A stretch of 64,000 bases of DNA, from contig NZ_CALFXI010000073.1 of the NCBI RefSeq assembly GCF_937958065.1, forward strand, positions 35,390 through 99,389, in the 5' to 3' direction. Source of the DNA: an uncultured Steroidobacter sp. (GTDB lineage: Bacteria > Pseudomonadota > Gammaproteobacteria > Steroidobacterales > Steroidobacteraceae). The position numbers and the translations under genes are program-made. Each line of letters starts with the position of its first letter. The first letter of the stretch is position 1. Under the pieces are notes generated by a model that did no database searches, was not told where the DNA came from, and worked only from the letters and a program-made list of their open reading frames with translations. Positions 28,503-37,334 of this stretch are shown here, piece by piece.

Positions 28503-31500
28503 ATGCTGCGCCAGATCGTCACGCTCTGCATCCGCTTCCGCCACCTGGTCGTAGCGATTGCCGTGCTACTGGCCGTCTATGGAATTTTCGTCGCCCAGCG
28601 CGCCAAGCTGGATGTCTTTCCGGAGTTCGCTCCGCCGCAGATCGTGGTGCAGACAGAAGCTCCAGGCTTGTCCGCCGAGGAAGTCGAGACGCTGGTGACC
28701 CGACCGATCGAGCTCAACTTGAACGGGACGCCGGCGCTGCAGACCCTGTATTCCCAATCGATCCACGGGCTGTCGGTTGTCACTCTGGTGTTCGAGGACG
28801 ATGCCGATATCTACCGAGCACGCCAACTGACCGCCGAACATCTCGCGCAACTGGCAGGCGCATTGCCCACGGGTGTTCACGCACCCGCCATGGGCGCGCT
28901 TGCGTCATCGACGAGCGCTGTGCTCACGATCGGACTCACGTCCAATCATCACTCGCCCATGGAATTGCGCACGTTTTCCGACTGGACGGTACGACAGCGC
29001 TTGCTCGGCGTGCCTGGCGTCGCTCGGGTCGAAACATTCGGCGGCGAGGTCCGGCAATTGCAGATCCAGGTCCTGCCAGATCGGATGATGTCGTATGGAA
29101 TGTCGATCGACGAGGTCGTCGCGGCCGCGAGCAAGTCCACTGGCGTCCGTGGTGCGGGATTCGTCGAGACCGACAATCAACGCATCACTCTGCGCACCGA
29201 GGGACAATCGCTCACCGCTGCCGCGCTCGCGGAAGCAGTGGTGGCACGACGTGGGAACGTCAGTGTCCGACTGCGGGATATCGCAAACGTCGTCGATGCG
29301 CCCGAGCCCAAGCTCGGCGACGCGCAGGTCATGGGCGAGCGTGGCATCGTGCTGGGCATACACGGCCAGTACGGCGCCAACACGCGTGATGTAACACGCG
29401 CGGTCGAAGCGGCCATTGCCCAATTGCGGCCGATGCTCGACGCCGAGCGAATCACGCTGCACCCGGCGCTGTTTCGCCCCGTCAATTTCATCGAAACATC
29501 GATCCGCAACATCAATCACGCGCTGCTGATCGGTGGCGCGCTGGTGATCGTGGTGCTGCTGTTTTTTCTGGCCAACTTGCGCAGCGCGTTCATTGCGATC
29601 GCCACGATTCCCCTGTCCCTGCTGATGGCGCTGGTGGTGCTGGTGCAGTTCGGGGCATCGATCAACACCATCACGCTGGGCGGCTTCGCCATCGCGATCG
29701 GCGTCGTGGTCGACGATGCCATCGTCGGCCTGGAGAACGTCTGGCGACGCCTGCGCGAGAACCGAGCCCGCGCGGATCCGAAATCGCCCGATGTTGTCGT
29801 CATCGATGCCACGCTCGAAGTACGCAGCCCCATCGTCTATGCGAGCTTCATCGTCATCGCCGTGTTCTGGCCAGTCGCCATGATGTCGGGCATCAATGGC
29901 AGGCTGTTCGCGCCGCTGGCCGCAGCGTTCGTGCTGGCGACGCTTGCCTCGCTCATCGTCGCGATCACCCTGACACCGGCGCTGTGTTACCTGCTGCTCG
30001 CGAAGGTGGATGCCAGGCAGCCCGCTTATATCGACAGATTGAAACACTGGCACCGTCGCAGCCTGGAGTGGATCAACGCGCGCCCACGCGCCATCGTCTC
30101 GGCCACTGCGATCGTCTGTCTCACCGCCCTGCTCGCGCTGCCGTTTCTGAGCGGGGAATTCCTGCCCGAGTTCAAGGAAGGCCACTTCGTGCTGCGCGTG
30201 ATGACCGCGCCAGGCACCTCGATCGACACCAGTCTGCATCTGGGCACGCAGATCACTCGGGAACTGCTGAAGAACCCGCATATCCGATCGGTGGCGCAAC
30301 AACTCGGGCGCGCCGAACAGGGCGAAGACACGGCCGGGGCCGAATTCAGCGAATTCCAGATCGAGCTCATGCCGGTCTCGGGCGAGCAAGAGGAACAGGT
30401 GCAGGAGCAAATCCGAGCAACGCTACGGACCTTTCCGGGCATCAGCTTCGCGGTCACGCCCTTTCTGGAGGAACGCATCGAAGAGATTCTCAGCGGCGGA
30501 CGCGGTGCCGTCGTCATCGATATATTCGGCGAGGACCTCGAGGTTCTGGACCGCATCGCCGGGCAGATCAAAGAGCTCGTGGCCACGGTGCCGGGGGCGG
30601 CCGAAGTGCTGTCGCAGGCTCAGTCCGGATCGCCCGAGCTCAAAGTCACTCTGCGCCCGGAGCGTCTGCGCCAATATGGCTTCGCGCCGCTGGAGGTTCT
30701 CGAAGCCGTCCAGTTCAGTTACCAGGGCATCACGGTCGCGCAGATCAACGATGCCAACCGGGTGTTCGACGTCGCGGTCATCCTGGACCCTGGCAGTCGC
30801 CGGGACCCGGAGTTGCTTGGCAACCTGCTGGTTCGGAACGCCGAGGGCACCGCGCTGCCATTGCGCGAGCTGGCGACGATCGACAGCACGCCGGGCCGGT
30901 ATCTCATCGTGCACGAAGGCACGCGACGCCGTCAGCAGGTCACAGCGGATGTCGATGGCCGCGATCTCAGCTCGTTCACCGGCGAAATTCAGCGGCGCAT
31001 CCGCTCCGAGATCGCTTTGCCCTCGGACGTTTCCGTAATCGTCGGGGGCGCCGAGCAGGCGCGAGTGACGGCGCGAAACGAGTTGTTATTTCATTCCGTG
31101 ATCGCGGCGATCGTCATCGTCATGCTGCTGTCGCTGGTGCTCGCGAACCTGCGCAATCTGCTGCTCGTGCTGGTAAACATTCCCTTTGCACTGGCCGGCG
31201 GCGTGCTGATCCTCGTGGTCACCGGCGGTGCTCTGTCGGTCGGCGCGATGGTCGGTTTCATCTCGCTGTTCGGCGTCAGCATGCGCAATTCCATTCTCAT
31301 GATCTCCCACTACGAGGAGCTGGTCACGCAGGAAGGCAAGCCGTGGAACGTGGCGACGGCGTTTCAGGGAGCCAGCGAACGCCTGTTACCCATCCTCATG
31401 ACTGCGTTGGTGGTCGCGCTGGGACTGCTGCCGATCGCCATCGGCAGCGAGCAAGCCGGCAAGGAGATCGAAGGGCCGATGGCGATCGTCATTCTCGGCG

Positions 31501-31583
31501 GCCTGCTCACCAGCATGATCCTGAATCTGCTGGTGCTGCCCATCCTGGCGATCCGGTTTGCACGCTTTGCGCCGCACTCTTGA
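28503..31583 (+). CDS. Heavy-metal-type RND efflux pump (CzcA/CusA family)
   Basis: This 1026-residue proton-driven exporter has 12 predicted membrane helices and two large periplasmic loops (about residues 35-335 and 560-860). The TM4 motif reads AIGVVVDDAIVGLENV. This differs from the DFGxxxDGAVVxxEN of CzcA-type pumps and resembles the AIGxVVDDAIIxVEN group described as HME5, whose substrate is not settled. The VDDAIV core is also shared with drug exporters. The overall fold and the operon with CusC- and CusB-like genes support a metal exporter. Regulation by the upstream OmpR-type system is likely. The specific metal cannot be named. Confidence 0.9.
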   Translation: MLRQIVTLCIRFRHLVVAIAVLLAVYGIFVAQRAKLDVFPEFAPPQIVVQTEAPGLSAEEVETLVTRPIELNLNGTPALQTLYSQSIHGLSVVTLVFEDDADIYRARQLTAEHLAQLAGALPTGVHAPAMGALASSTSAVLTIGLTSNHHSPMELRTFSDWTVRQRLLGVPGVARVETFGGEVRQLQIQVLPDRMMSYGMSIDEVVAAASKSTGVRGAGFVETDNQRITLRTEGQSLTAAALAEAVVARRGNVSVRLRDIANVVDAPEPKLGDAQVMGERGIVLGIHGQYGANTRDVTRAVEAAIAQLRPMLDAERITLHPALFRPVNFIETSIRNINHALLIGGALVIVVLLFFLANLRSAFIAIATIPLSLLMALVVLVQFGASINTITLGGFAIAIGVVVDDAIVGLENVWRRLRENRARADPKSPDVVVIDATLEVRSPIVYASFIVIAVFWPVAMMSGINGRLFAPLAAAFVLATLASLIVAITLTPALCYLLLAKVDARQPAYIDRLKHWHRRSLEWINARPRAIVSATAIVCLTALLALPFLSGEFLPEFKEGHFVLRVMTAPGTSIDTSLHLGTQITRELLKNPHIRSVAQQLGRAEQGEDTAGAEFSEFQIELMPVSGEQEEQVQEQIRATLRTFPGISFAVTPFLEERIEEILSGGRGAVVIDIFGEDLEVLDRIAGQIKELVATVPGAAEVLSQAQSGSPELKVTLRPERLRQYGFAPLEVLEAVQFSYQGITVAQINDANRVFDVAVILDPGSRRDPELLGNLLVRNAEGTALPLRELATIDSTPGRYLIVHEGTRRRQQVTADVDGRDLSSFTGEIQRRIRSEIALPSDVSVIVGGAEQARVTARNELLFHSVIAAIVIVMLLSLVLANLRNLLLVLVNIPFALAGGVLILVVTGGALSVGAMVGFISLFGVSMRNSILMISHYEELVTQEGKPWNVATAFQGASERLLPILMTALVVALGLLPIAIGSEQAGKEIEGPMAIVILGGLLTSMILNLLVLPILAIRFARFAPHS

Positions 31584-31679
31584 GCGGTGCATCGCGGATC
31601 GCGGCGGTCCGGTGTCGCCGATCGGGAACTTTTTGGCCGTGACGGAACACTGTCGGCGTTTCTCGGTTATAACGGGATC

Positions 31680-33119
31680 ATGCGACGACTCCCCCTCCTC
31701 CTGGCCGTTGCGGCCAGCCTCAGTGCCTTCGTGCTCCATGCCGCCCCTCCGCCGCCGCCGCGTGACGCAAACACTTTGTATTCCCAGTTTTGCGCGGGCT
31801 GCCATGGTGCAGACATGCAGGGCAATCGCGCCGGCAGTCTGCTCGACAAGAAATGGATGAACGCCTCCGACGACGCCGGCCTGCGCCGAGTGATCCGCAG
31901 CGGCGTGCGCCGCTCCGGCATGCCGGGCTTCAGCAAGACCTTCACCGAGCCCGAGATCCGCGCTCTCGTGATCCTGATCCGTGAATCCGCACATCGCAAC
32001 GCCGATCCCGCCGTCCAGGAAACCTACGATCTGCCCGACGATGTACAGCACAGCGAGCGGCATCCGTATCGGGTCGAGAAGGTCATCACCGATCTCGACG
32101 TGCCCTGGGCGCTCGCGTTTCTGCCGGATGGTCGCCTGCTGGTCACCGAGCGCAACGGCAAACTCACCGAGGCGAAACTCAGGAAGGGGCAATGGACCCA
32201 ACGCACCATCGCCGGCACGCCGCGCGTGTTGGCGCGCGACGAAGGCGGTCTGCTCTCCATCACTCCCGATCCGGACTATGCCGCCAACCGCTGGCTCTAT
32301 CTGACCCTGTCCGATCCGGGGCCGGATGAAACGGCCAACACCAAGCTGGTGCGAGGCCGGATCCGCAGCGGCAAGTGGGTCGACCAGCAGACGATCTATG
32401 AAGCGCCGGCCGACACCTATACCAACCTCGCCATCAACTTCGGCAGCAGCGTCGTGTTTCACAACGGCTACCTGTTCTTCTCGTTCGGCGAGCGCGGCGA
32501 GGTGGGTCAGGCGCAGAACCTTGCGGTCCCCAACGGCAAAGTTCACCGCTTGTTTCCCGACGGCCGCATCCCGCCCGACAATCCGTTCGTGAAAACTTCG
32601 GGTGCGTTAGCGTCGATCTGGAGCTACGGCCACCGCAACCCGCAGGGCCTCGCAATCCATCCCTTGACTGGCGAGCTTTGGGAAACGGAGCACGGCCCAC
32701 GCGGCGGCGATGAGCTGAATTACATCCGCCGAGGCCGCAACTACGGCTGGCCGATCATCACGCACGGCATGAACTACGACGGCACACCGGTCTCGCCGCG
32801 AACCAAGCAGGCGGGCATGGAACAACCGGTGCTGCAGTGGACGCCTTCGATCGCTGTGAGCCCGATCCGCTTCTACACCGGCGACGCGTTTCCGCACTGG
32901 AAAAACCAGCTGTTCCTCGGCGCACTCGCGCAGCAGGAGTTGCATCGCCTGGAGGTGAAAGGCGATCGCGTGATCCACCGCGAGCTCATCCTCAAAGGCC
33001 AGGGTCGCGTGCGCGACATCATCACCGGTCCTGACGGCTACCTCTACCTGGCCCTGGAGATTCCCGGCCCCGATACGCCCGACCATGTCGTCCGGCTCGT
33101 ACCGACGGATGTGAGCTAG
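31680..33119 (+). CDS. Cytochrome c - PQQ-dependent sugar dehydrogenase fusion
   Basis: This 479-residue periplasmic enzyme has a signal peptide (residues 1-20) and a short class I cytochrome c domain with heme motif CAGCH (C38, C41, H42) and a likely Met ligand in RRSGMPGF. A glucose/sorbosone dehydrogenase beta-propeller follows (about 130-475). The propeller shows VPWALAFLPDGRLLVTERNG, GHRNPQGLAIHP and EHGPRGGDELNYIRRGRNYGWP, the active-site and PQQ/Ca2+-binding blocks of soluble aldose dehydrogenases (YliI type). The fusion should pass electrons from PQQ to the heme directly. ATG 31680 is chosen for the signal peptide. It lies 96 bp after the RND pump and converges on the LuxR-type system. 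Confidence 0.9.
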   Translation: MRRLPLLLAVAASLSAFVLHAAPPPPPRDANTLYSQFCAGCHGADMQGNRAGSLLDKKWMNASDDAGLRRVIRSGVRRSGMPGFSKTFTEPEIRALVILIRESAHRNADPAVQETYDLPDDVQHSERHPYRVEKVITDLDVPWALAFLPDGRLLVTERNGKLTEAKLRKGQWTQRTIAGTPRVLARDEGGLLSITPDPDYAANRWLYLTLSDPGPDETANTKLVRGRIRSGKWVDQQTIYEAPADTYTNLAINFGSSVVFHNGYLFFSFGERGEVGQAQNLAVPNGKVHRLFPDGRIPPDNPFVKTSGALASIWSYGHRNPQGLAIHPLTGELWETEHGPRGGDELNYIRRGRNYGWPIITHGMNYDGTPVSPRTKQAGMEQPVLQWTPSIAVSPIRFYTGDAFPHWKNQLFLGALAQQELHRLEVKGDRVIHRELILKGQGRVRDIITGPDGYLYLALEIPGPDTPDHVVRLVPTDVS

Positions 33120-33143
33120 TTCTTTGAGCCTGTCAGCGCGCAG

Positions 33144-33788
33144 TCACAGTGGCGTGACGAGCCCGAGCCGCATGGCGGCACGCAGCAGCTGCGTCGCCGT
33201 TTCCGCGCCGAGCTTCTGCTTGATGGACGACTGATGATTCGAAACTGTCTTCGGATTCAATCCCAGCTGCTGCGCGATCTCTTTGAGTGAGCAGCCTTCG
33301 GCCAGCAACTTGAGAACTTCGAATTCCCTCGCCGAGAGCACGTCCCGAGTTGCGTGCTCGGCGCCCGCCGGCTGAAAGGCCAGCATCTGCGCCACGTCCG
33401 GGCTGAGAAAGCGGCGGCCGGCAGCAATGCTACCGACCGCCTCTACCAACACGCGCGGCGCCGCTGCTTTTGTGAGATAGCCGGCGGCGCCGGCATCAAG
33501 CGCCCGCCGCACGAAGATCGCATCCTCATACATGCTGAACATCAGCACGCGCGCCTTCGGCTCGTGCGCGAGGATCCGACGTAGCGCTTCGATGCCGCTC
33601 ACGCCTGGCAAGGCAATATCCATGACCACGACGTTCGGCATCAGACTGCAGAACATCTGATAGGCTTCCGCGGCGTTCTCGGCCTCGCCCACCACGGTGA
33701 TTCCTCCGCTGACCTCCAGCAATCGCCGATAACCTTCACGCACCACCGCGTGATCGTCGACCAACAGCACGGTTATTCGCGAGCTCAT
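33144..33788 (-). CDS. NarL/FixJ-family response regulator
   Basis: This 214-residue regulator has a receiver domain (DD at 11-12, phosphoacceptor Asp in VVVMDIALPGVSG, Lys in GYLTKAA) and a LuxR-type helix-turn-helix near the C-terminus (SAREFEVLKLLAEGCSLKEIAQQLGLNPKTVSNHQ). Its ATG overlaps the kinase stop (ATGA), so the pair is co-translated. NarL-type pairs of this kind (for example ExaDE/ErbRS in pseudomonads) control PQQ-dependent oxidation pathways. Here the neighbours are a PQQ dehydrogenase and a TonB receptor, so such a role is plausible but inferred. Confidence 0.92.
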   Translation of the reverse strand: MSSRITVLLVDDHAVVREGYRRLLEVSGGITVVGEAENAAEAYQMFCSLMPNVVVMDIALPGVSGIEALRRILAHEPKARVLMFSMYEDAIFVRRALDAGAAGYLTKAAAPRVLVEAVGSIAAGRRFLSPDVAQMLAFQPAGAEHATRDVLSAREFEVLKLLAEGCSLKEIAQQLGLNPKTVSNHQSSIKQKLGAETATQLLRAAMRLGLVTPL

Positions 33789-34753
33789 GACAGGCACCTT
33801 TGTTCGGCGACGGGAATGCGCGCAAACAGGTTGAATCCCTGGCCCGGGCCGGTCGTGATCTGCCACTGTCCACCGAGCACCTCGACGCGCTCGCGCATGC
33901 CGATCAGGCCCAGCCCGAGGGGAGTCTGATTCGGATCGGCGCCACGCCCGTCATCGCTGATGCTCAACGTCACCGCATCGGCACCTTCGCCGGCCCCGGT
34001 GCGTGCGACGCGAACGACGACGTGCTCGGCATGGGCGTGACGAGACACGTTGGTCAGCGCCTCCTGAGTCAGGCGATAGATTGCGAGATTGAGCGGCTCG
34101 CCGAGCGTGTCGAGATCCCCCTCTAGCGCGACGCTCAAGCGCACGCGCGGCATGCGCTGCTGGCAATGGTCCAAATGATGCTCCAGAGCGGCATGCAACC
34201 CGAGATCATCGAGGGCGACCGGGCGCAGCTCGCGGATCAGGTCACGCACCACGGCGTGCAGATGATCGGCATGCCGGACTATCGCCGCCACCGCGATCGA
34301 CTGTGCACCGCTCAGCTGATCCTGGATCGACACCGCATCGGTCTTGATTGCATTCAGGTATTGCCCGAGCTCATCGTGCAGCTCGCGTGCGAGCGCTTTG
34401 CGCTCGGCCTCCTGAGCTTCCAGATACTGTTGAGCGAGACGCCGGTTCTCCAGCAACAGCGTCGCGAGCCGCGCCTCGGCCGCCTGCCGCTTACCGATCT
34501 CGATTCGTCCTTCTCGATACCGACGCCACGCAAACCAGCTCAGACAGGTGGCCAACACGACGAGCACAGCGGGCAACTCGTCGAGTTGCAGCGCCTCCCA
34601 TTTGCGCGTGCTCACGAACAGCCACTCGTTCAGTTCCACTTGGGTGAACAGGATCGCCGCCACCATCACGACCAGCACGATGACGAGCAGATCCCGCCAC
34701 AGGGAGCCTTGCTCGAGGGTGGAAGGTAAAGCCGCGCTGCGTATCGAGGTCAT
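33785..34753 (-). CDS. NarX-type sensor histidine kinase (HisKA_3)
   Basis: This 322-residue kinase has two transmembrane helices (about residues 20-40 and 58-75) separated by a very short periplasmic loop, then a coiled coil (about 85-115). A HisKA_3 domain follows with His in ALARELHDELGQYLNAIKTDA, then an HATPase domain (LTQEALTNVSRHAHA, SDDGRGAD, GLGLIGMRERVEVLGG). It lacks PAS or GAF sensor domains, so sensing is probably in the membrane or by a partner. It is transcribed divergently from the TonB receptor at 34941; the 187-bp gap contains TTCCC-N9-GGGAA (34807-34825). Confidence 0.92.
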   Translation of the reverse strand: MTSIRSAALPSTLEQGSLWRDLLVIVLVVMVAAILFTQVELNEWLFVSTRKWEALQLDELPAVLVVLATCLSWFAWRRYREGRIEIGKRQAAEARLATLLLENRRLAQQYLEAQEAERKALARELHDELGQYLNAIKTDAVSIQDQLSGAQSIAVAAIVRHADHLHAVVRDLIRELRPVALDDLGLHAALEHHLDHCQQRMPRVRLSVALEGDLDTLGEPLNLAIYRLTQEALTNVSRHAHAEHVVVRVARTGAGEGADAVTLSISDDGRGADPNQTPLGLGLIGMRERVEVLGGQWQITTGPGQGFNLFARIPVAEQRCLS

Positions 34754-34940
34754 CGCCGCACTCCCCCGGCCACGTCAGTCAATCAATAACGAACGATCAG
34801 GAAGAATTCCCAGACAGATCGGGAACACCTCCCTGTTACTGCCTGACTCCTGTGTGAAATTCTACGGCACCTCGCAGGCTCACACCGAATCCATATATCC
34901 GCGCATGTTTGCTTCACGACACACCAGCGGGGTTCATCAG

Positions 34941-37316
34941 ATGTCAGCTCATCCACTGAGCGCAAAGCACCTGTCCGTGGTTGCCAGCTGCATCGCAGCA
35001 ATCCCCTGTGGCTCGTTCGCCGCGGAGGGCGAGCGAGACCGGACGCTCGAAGAAGTCGTGGTAGTGGCACCTTACGGCATGGGCATCGATCCGACGCTCG
35101 TGCCCGCCAACGCGCAACGCGCCAGCGCCGCACAGTTGCAACGTTCGCAAGCCCTCGATCTGACGGAGTTCCTGAATCGCCAGTTCGGCAGCGTCAACAT
35201 CAATCATGCACAGAACAATCCGTTGCAGCCGGATTTCAACTTTCGCGGCTTCACGGCCTCACCGCTGCTCGGACTGCCGCAGGGACTCGCCGTGTATCAG
35301 AACGGCGTACGCATCAACGAGCCGTTCGGCGATACGATCAACTGGGACTTGATACCTTTCTCGGCGCTCGACACCGTGCAACTGCTGGCCGGCACGCAAC
35401 CGGTGTTTGGTTTGAACACGCTCGGCGGCGCGCTGTCGCTCAGGATGAAGAACGGCTTCACGTTCGCGGGCACGCAGGGCGAGGTGTACTCCGGCTCGTT
35501 TGGCCGCGTGGCAGGAAACATTCAATCCGGCGGCAACAATGATCGGTGGGGCTACTACGCCAACGTCGACTACCTGGAAGAAGACGGCTGGCGCCAGGAC
35601 TCGCACTCCAAAGCGCTGCGGGCCTTCGCAACCTTGAGCGGTCGGGGTACGGACTGGACACTCGATCTGAGCGGCGGCTATGGCGACACCGAGCTGCGCG
35701 GCAACGGGGCATCACCTGTCGAACTGCTGCAGCTCGATCGCAGGCAAGTCTTCACGCATCCGGACCTCACCGAGAACCTCCAGAAGCAGATCGTTCTGGA
35801 GGGGTCGCGCAAGCTCGCCGAAGGCTTGCGGCTCGCCGGCAACGCGTTCTATCGGGACATCGATACCGACACGTTCAATGGCGACGCCAGCATCTTCGAG
35901 GAATGCGACATCGGCGGCGAGGAGCTGCTGGTCGAAGGTGAGTTCGTGGACGCGAACGGCGACGGTGAATGCTCGTTCCCCGAAGACGCCGACATCGAGC
36001 CGGCGCTCGATCTGAGCGGCGCACCGATTCCGGCCGAGCTGGACGATACCGAGCTCAACGCCATCAACAATCTCGGCCGTCGCAGCCAGGAGCACTATGG
36101 TGCCTCGGCTCAGCTGGAGCTGGAGTCGGCCCTGCTTTCCGGCAATCACCTCACCTTCGGCATCGCATACAGCGAGGGCCGCGCTACGTTCCATTCCATG
36201 CTGGAGGTTGCGAGTCTGCTGCCAGACCGAGCGACCACGCGAACGGGAATCTTCGCCGAGGAGTTCACCACCGGCGTGCGCAGCGAGGTGACCACCTCCA
36301 GCGCATACTTTGCGAATACCTTGAGCGTCTCCGACAACGTTGCATTGACGCTGTCGGGTCGTTATGACGAGACCCGCATCCGGCTCTCCGACCTGACCGG
36401 CGAGAGCCCCGAGCTCAACGGCAGACACAAGTATCACCGGTTCAATCCCGCCGGCGGCATCACATTCACACCCCTCTCGGAACTGACGTTGTACGCCAGT
36501 TACGGGGAGTCGACGCGGGCCCCCTCGCCGGTCGAGCTCGCCTGCGCCAGCGAGGATGCCCCGTGCAATCTGCCCAACGCCTTTCTGGCCGATCCGCCGC
36601 TCGAACAGGTCGTTGCCAGGAGCTGGGAAGCCGGTCTGCGCGGCACCCTGGGAAAAACGCTGCGCTGGCATCTGGGCGGCTTCCACACCACCAATCGGGA
36701 TGACATCATTTTCCAGACCACCGGCGGTGCGCTGGCCAATGTGGGATTTTTCAGCAACGTAGGTGACACGCGACGCACCGGCATCGAGCTGAGTGCGTCC
36801 CAGCAGCTGTCGCGCTGGCACTGGTGGGTGCAATACAGCCTGGTCAACGCGACTTTCGAAGACAGCTTCATCGTCAACAGTCCGAATCATCCCATCTTCG
36901 AGGACGATCCGCAGGCACCCCGGATCGTCGGTCCGGACAAATTGCTGGTCGGTGCCGGCGACAGGATTCCCGGCATTCCGAGGCATCAGGGAAACGTCGG
37001 AGTGGATTTCATGGTCACCGACGACTTGAGCATCGGTGCCGATGTGGAGCTGCGCTCCGGCATCTACTATCGCGGCGACGAGGCCAATCTGCTGGACGAG
37101 ATCGACGGCTATGCGATCGTGAACCTGCGCGGCGATTATCATATAGGCGAGCAGGTGACGGTTTTTGCCCGCATCGACAATGTCTTCGACCAGGACTACG
37201 AGACCTTTGGACTCCTGGGCGAGCCGCAGGAGGTATTCTCGGAGTTCCACGATCCGCGCTTTCTGGGCGCCGGCCCGCGACTGGGGGCCTGGCTGGGTAT
37301 CAGAGTGAAGTTATAA
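34941..37316 (+). CDS. TonB-dependent outer-membrane receptor with an EF-hand-like loop
   Basis: This 791-residue receptor has a signal peptide (residues 1-28), a TonB-box-like LEEVVVVAP, a plug domain (about 50-170; NFRGFTASPLLGLPQGLAVYQNGVR and GLNTLGGALSLRMKNG) and a beta-barrel ending in aromatic strands. A 45-residue acidic insertion at about 320-365 contains DANGDGECSFPE (337-348). This fits the 12-residue EF-hand loop pattern with oxygen ligands at 1, 3, 5, 9 and 12. The downstream beta-propeller gene starts 18 bp later. TonB receptor plus YVTN propeller is the pairing seen at E. coli yncD/pqqU-yncE, which suggests PQQ uptake here, though substrate assignment is inference. ATG 34905 is an alternative start. 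Confidence 0.9.
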   Translation: MSAHPLSAKHLSVVASCIAAIPCGSFAAEGERDRTLEEVVVVAPYGMGIDPTLVPANAQRASAAQLQRSQALDLTEFLNRQFGSVNINHAQNNPLQPDFNFRGFTASPLLGLPQGLAVYQNGVRINEPFGDTINWDLIPFSALDTVQLLAGTQPVFGLNTLGGALSLRMKNGFTFAGTQGEVYSGSFGRVAGNIQSGGNNDRWGYYANVDYLEEDGWRQDSHSKALRAFATLSGRGTDWTLDLSGGYGDTELRGNGASPVELLQLDRRQVFTHPDLTENLQKQIVLEGSRKLAEGLRLAGNAFYRDIDTDTFNGDASIFEECDIGGEELLVEGEFVDANGDGECSFPEDADIEPALDLSGAPIPAELDDTELNAINNLGRRSQEHYGASAQLELESALLSGNHLTFGIAYSEGRATFHSMLEVASLLPDRATTRTGIFAEEFTTGVRSEVTTSSAYFANTLSVSDNVALTLSGRYDETRIRLSDLTGESPELNGRHKYHRFNPAGGITFTPLSELTLYASYGESTRAPSPVELACASEDAPCNLPNAFLADPPLEQVVARSWEAGLRGTLGKTLRWHLGGFHTTNRDDIIFQTTGGALANVGFFSNVGDTRRTGIELSASQQLSRWHWWVQYSLVNATFEDSFIVNSPNHPIFEDDPQAPRIVGPDKLLVGAGDRIPGIPRHQGNVGVDFMVTDDLSIGADVELRSGIYYRGDEANLLDEIDGYAIVNLRGDYHIGEQVTVFARIDNVFDQDYETFGLLGEPQEVFSEFHDPRFLGAGPRLGAWLGIRVKL

Positions 37317-37334
37317 CGACTGATCCGGGACAAC

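Noticed and set aside
28905..30410. Minus-strand open frame of 501 codons
   Set aside because: Antisense to the RND pump gene, with no domain; a GC-driven shadow.
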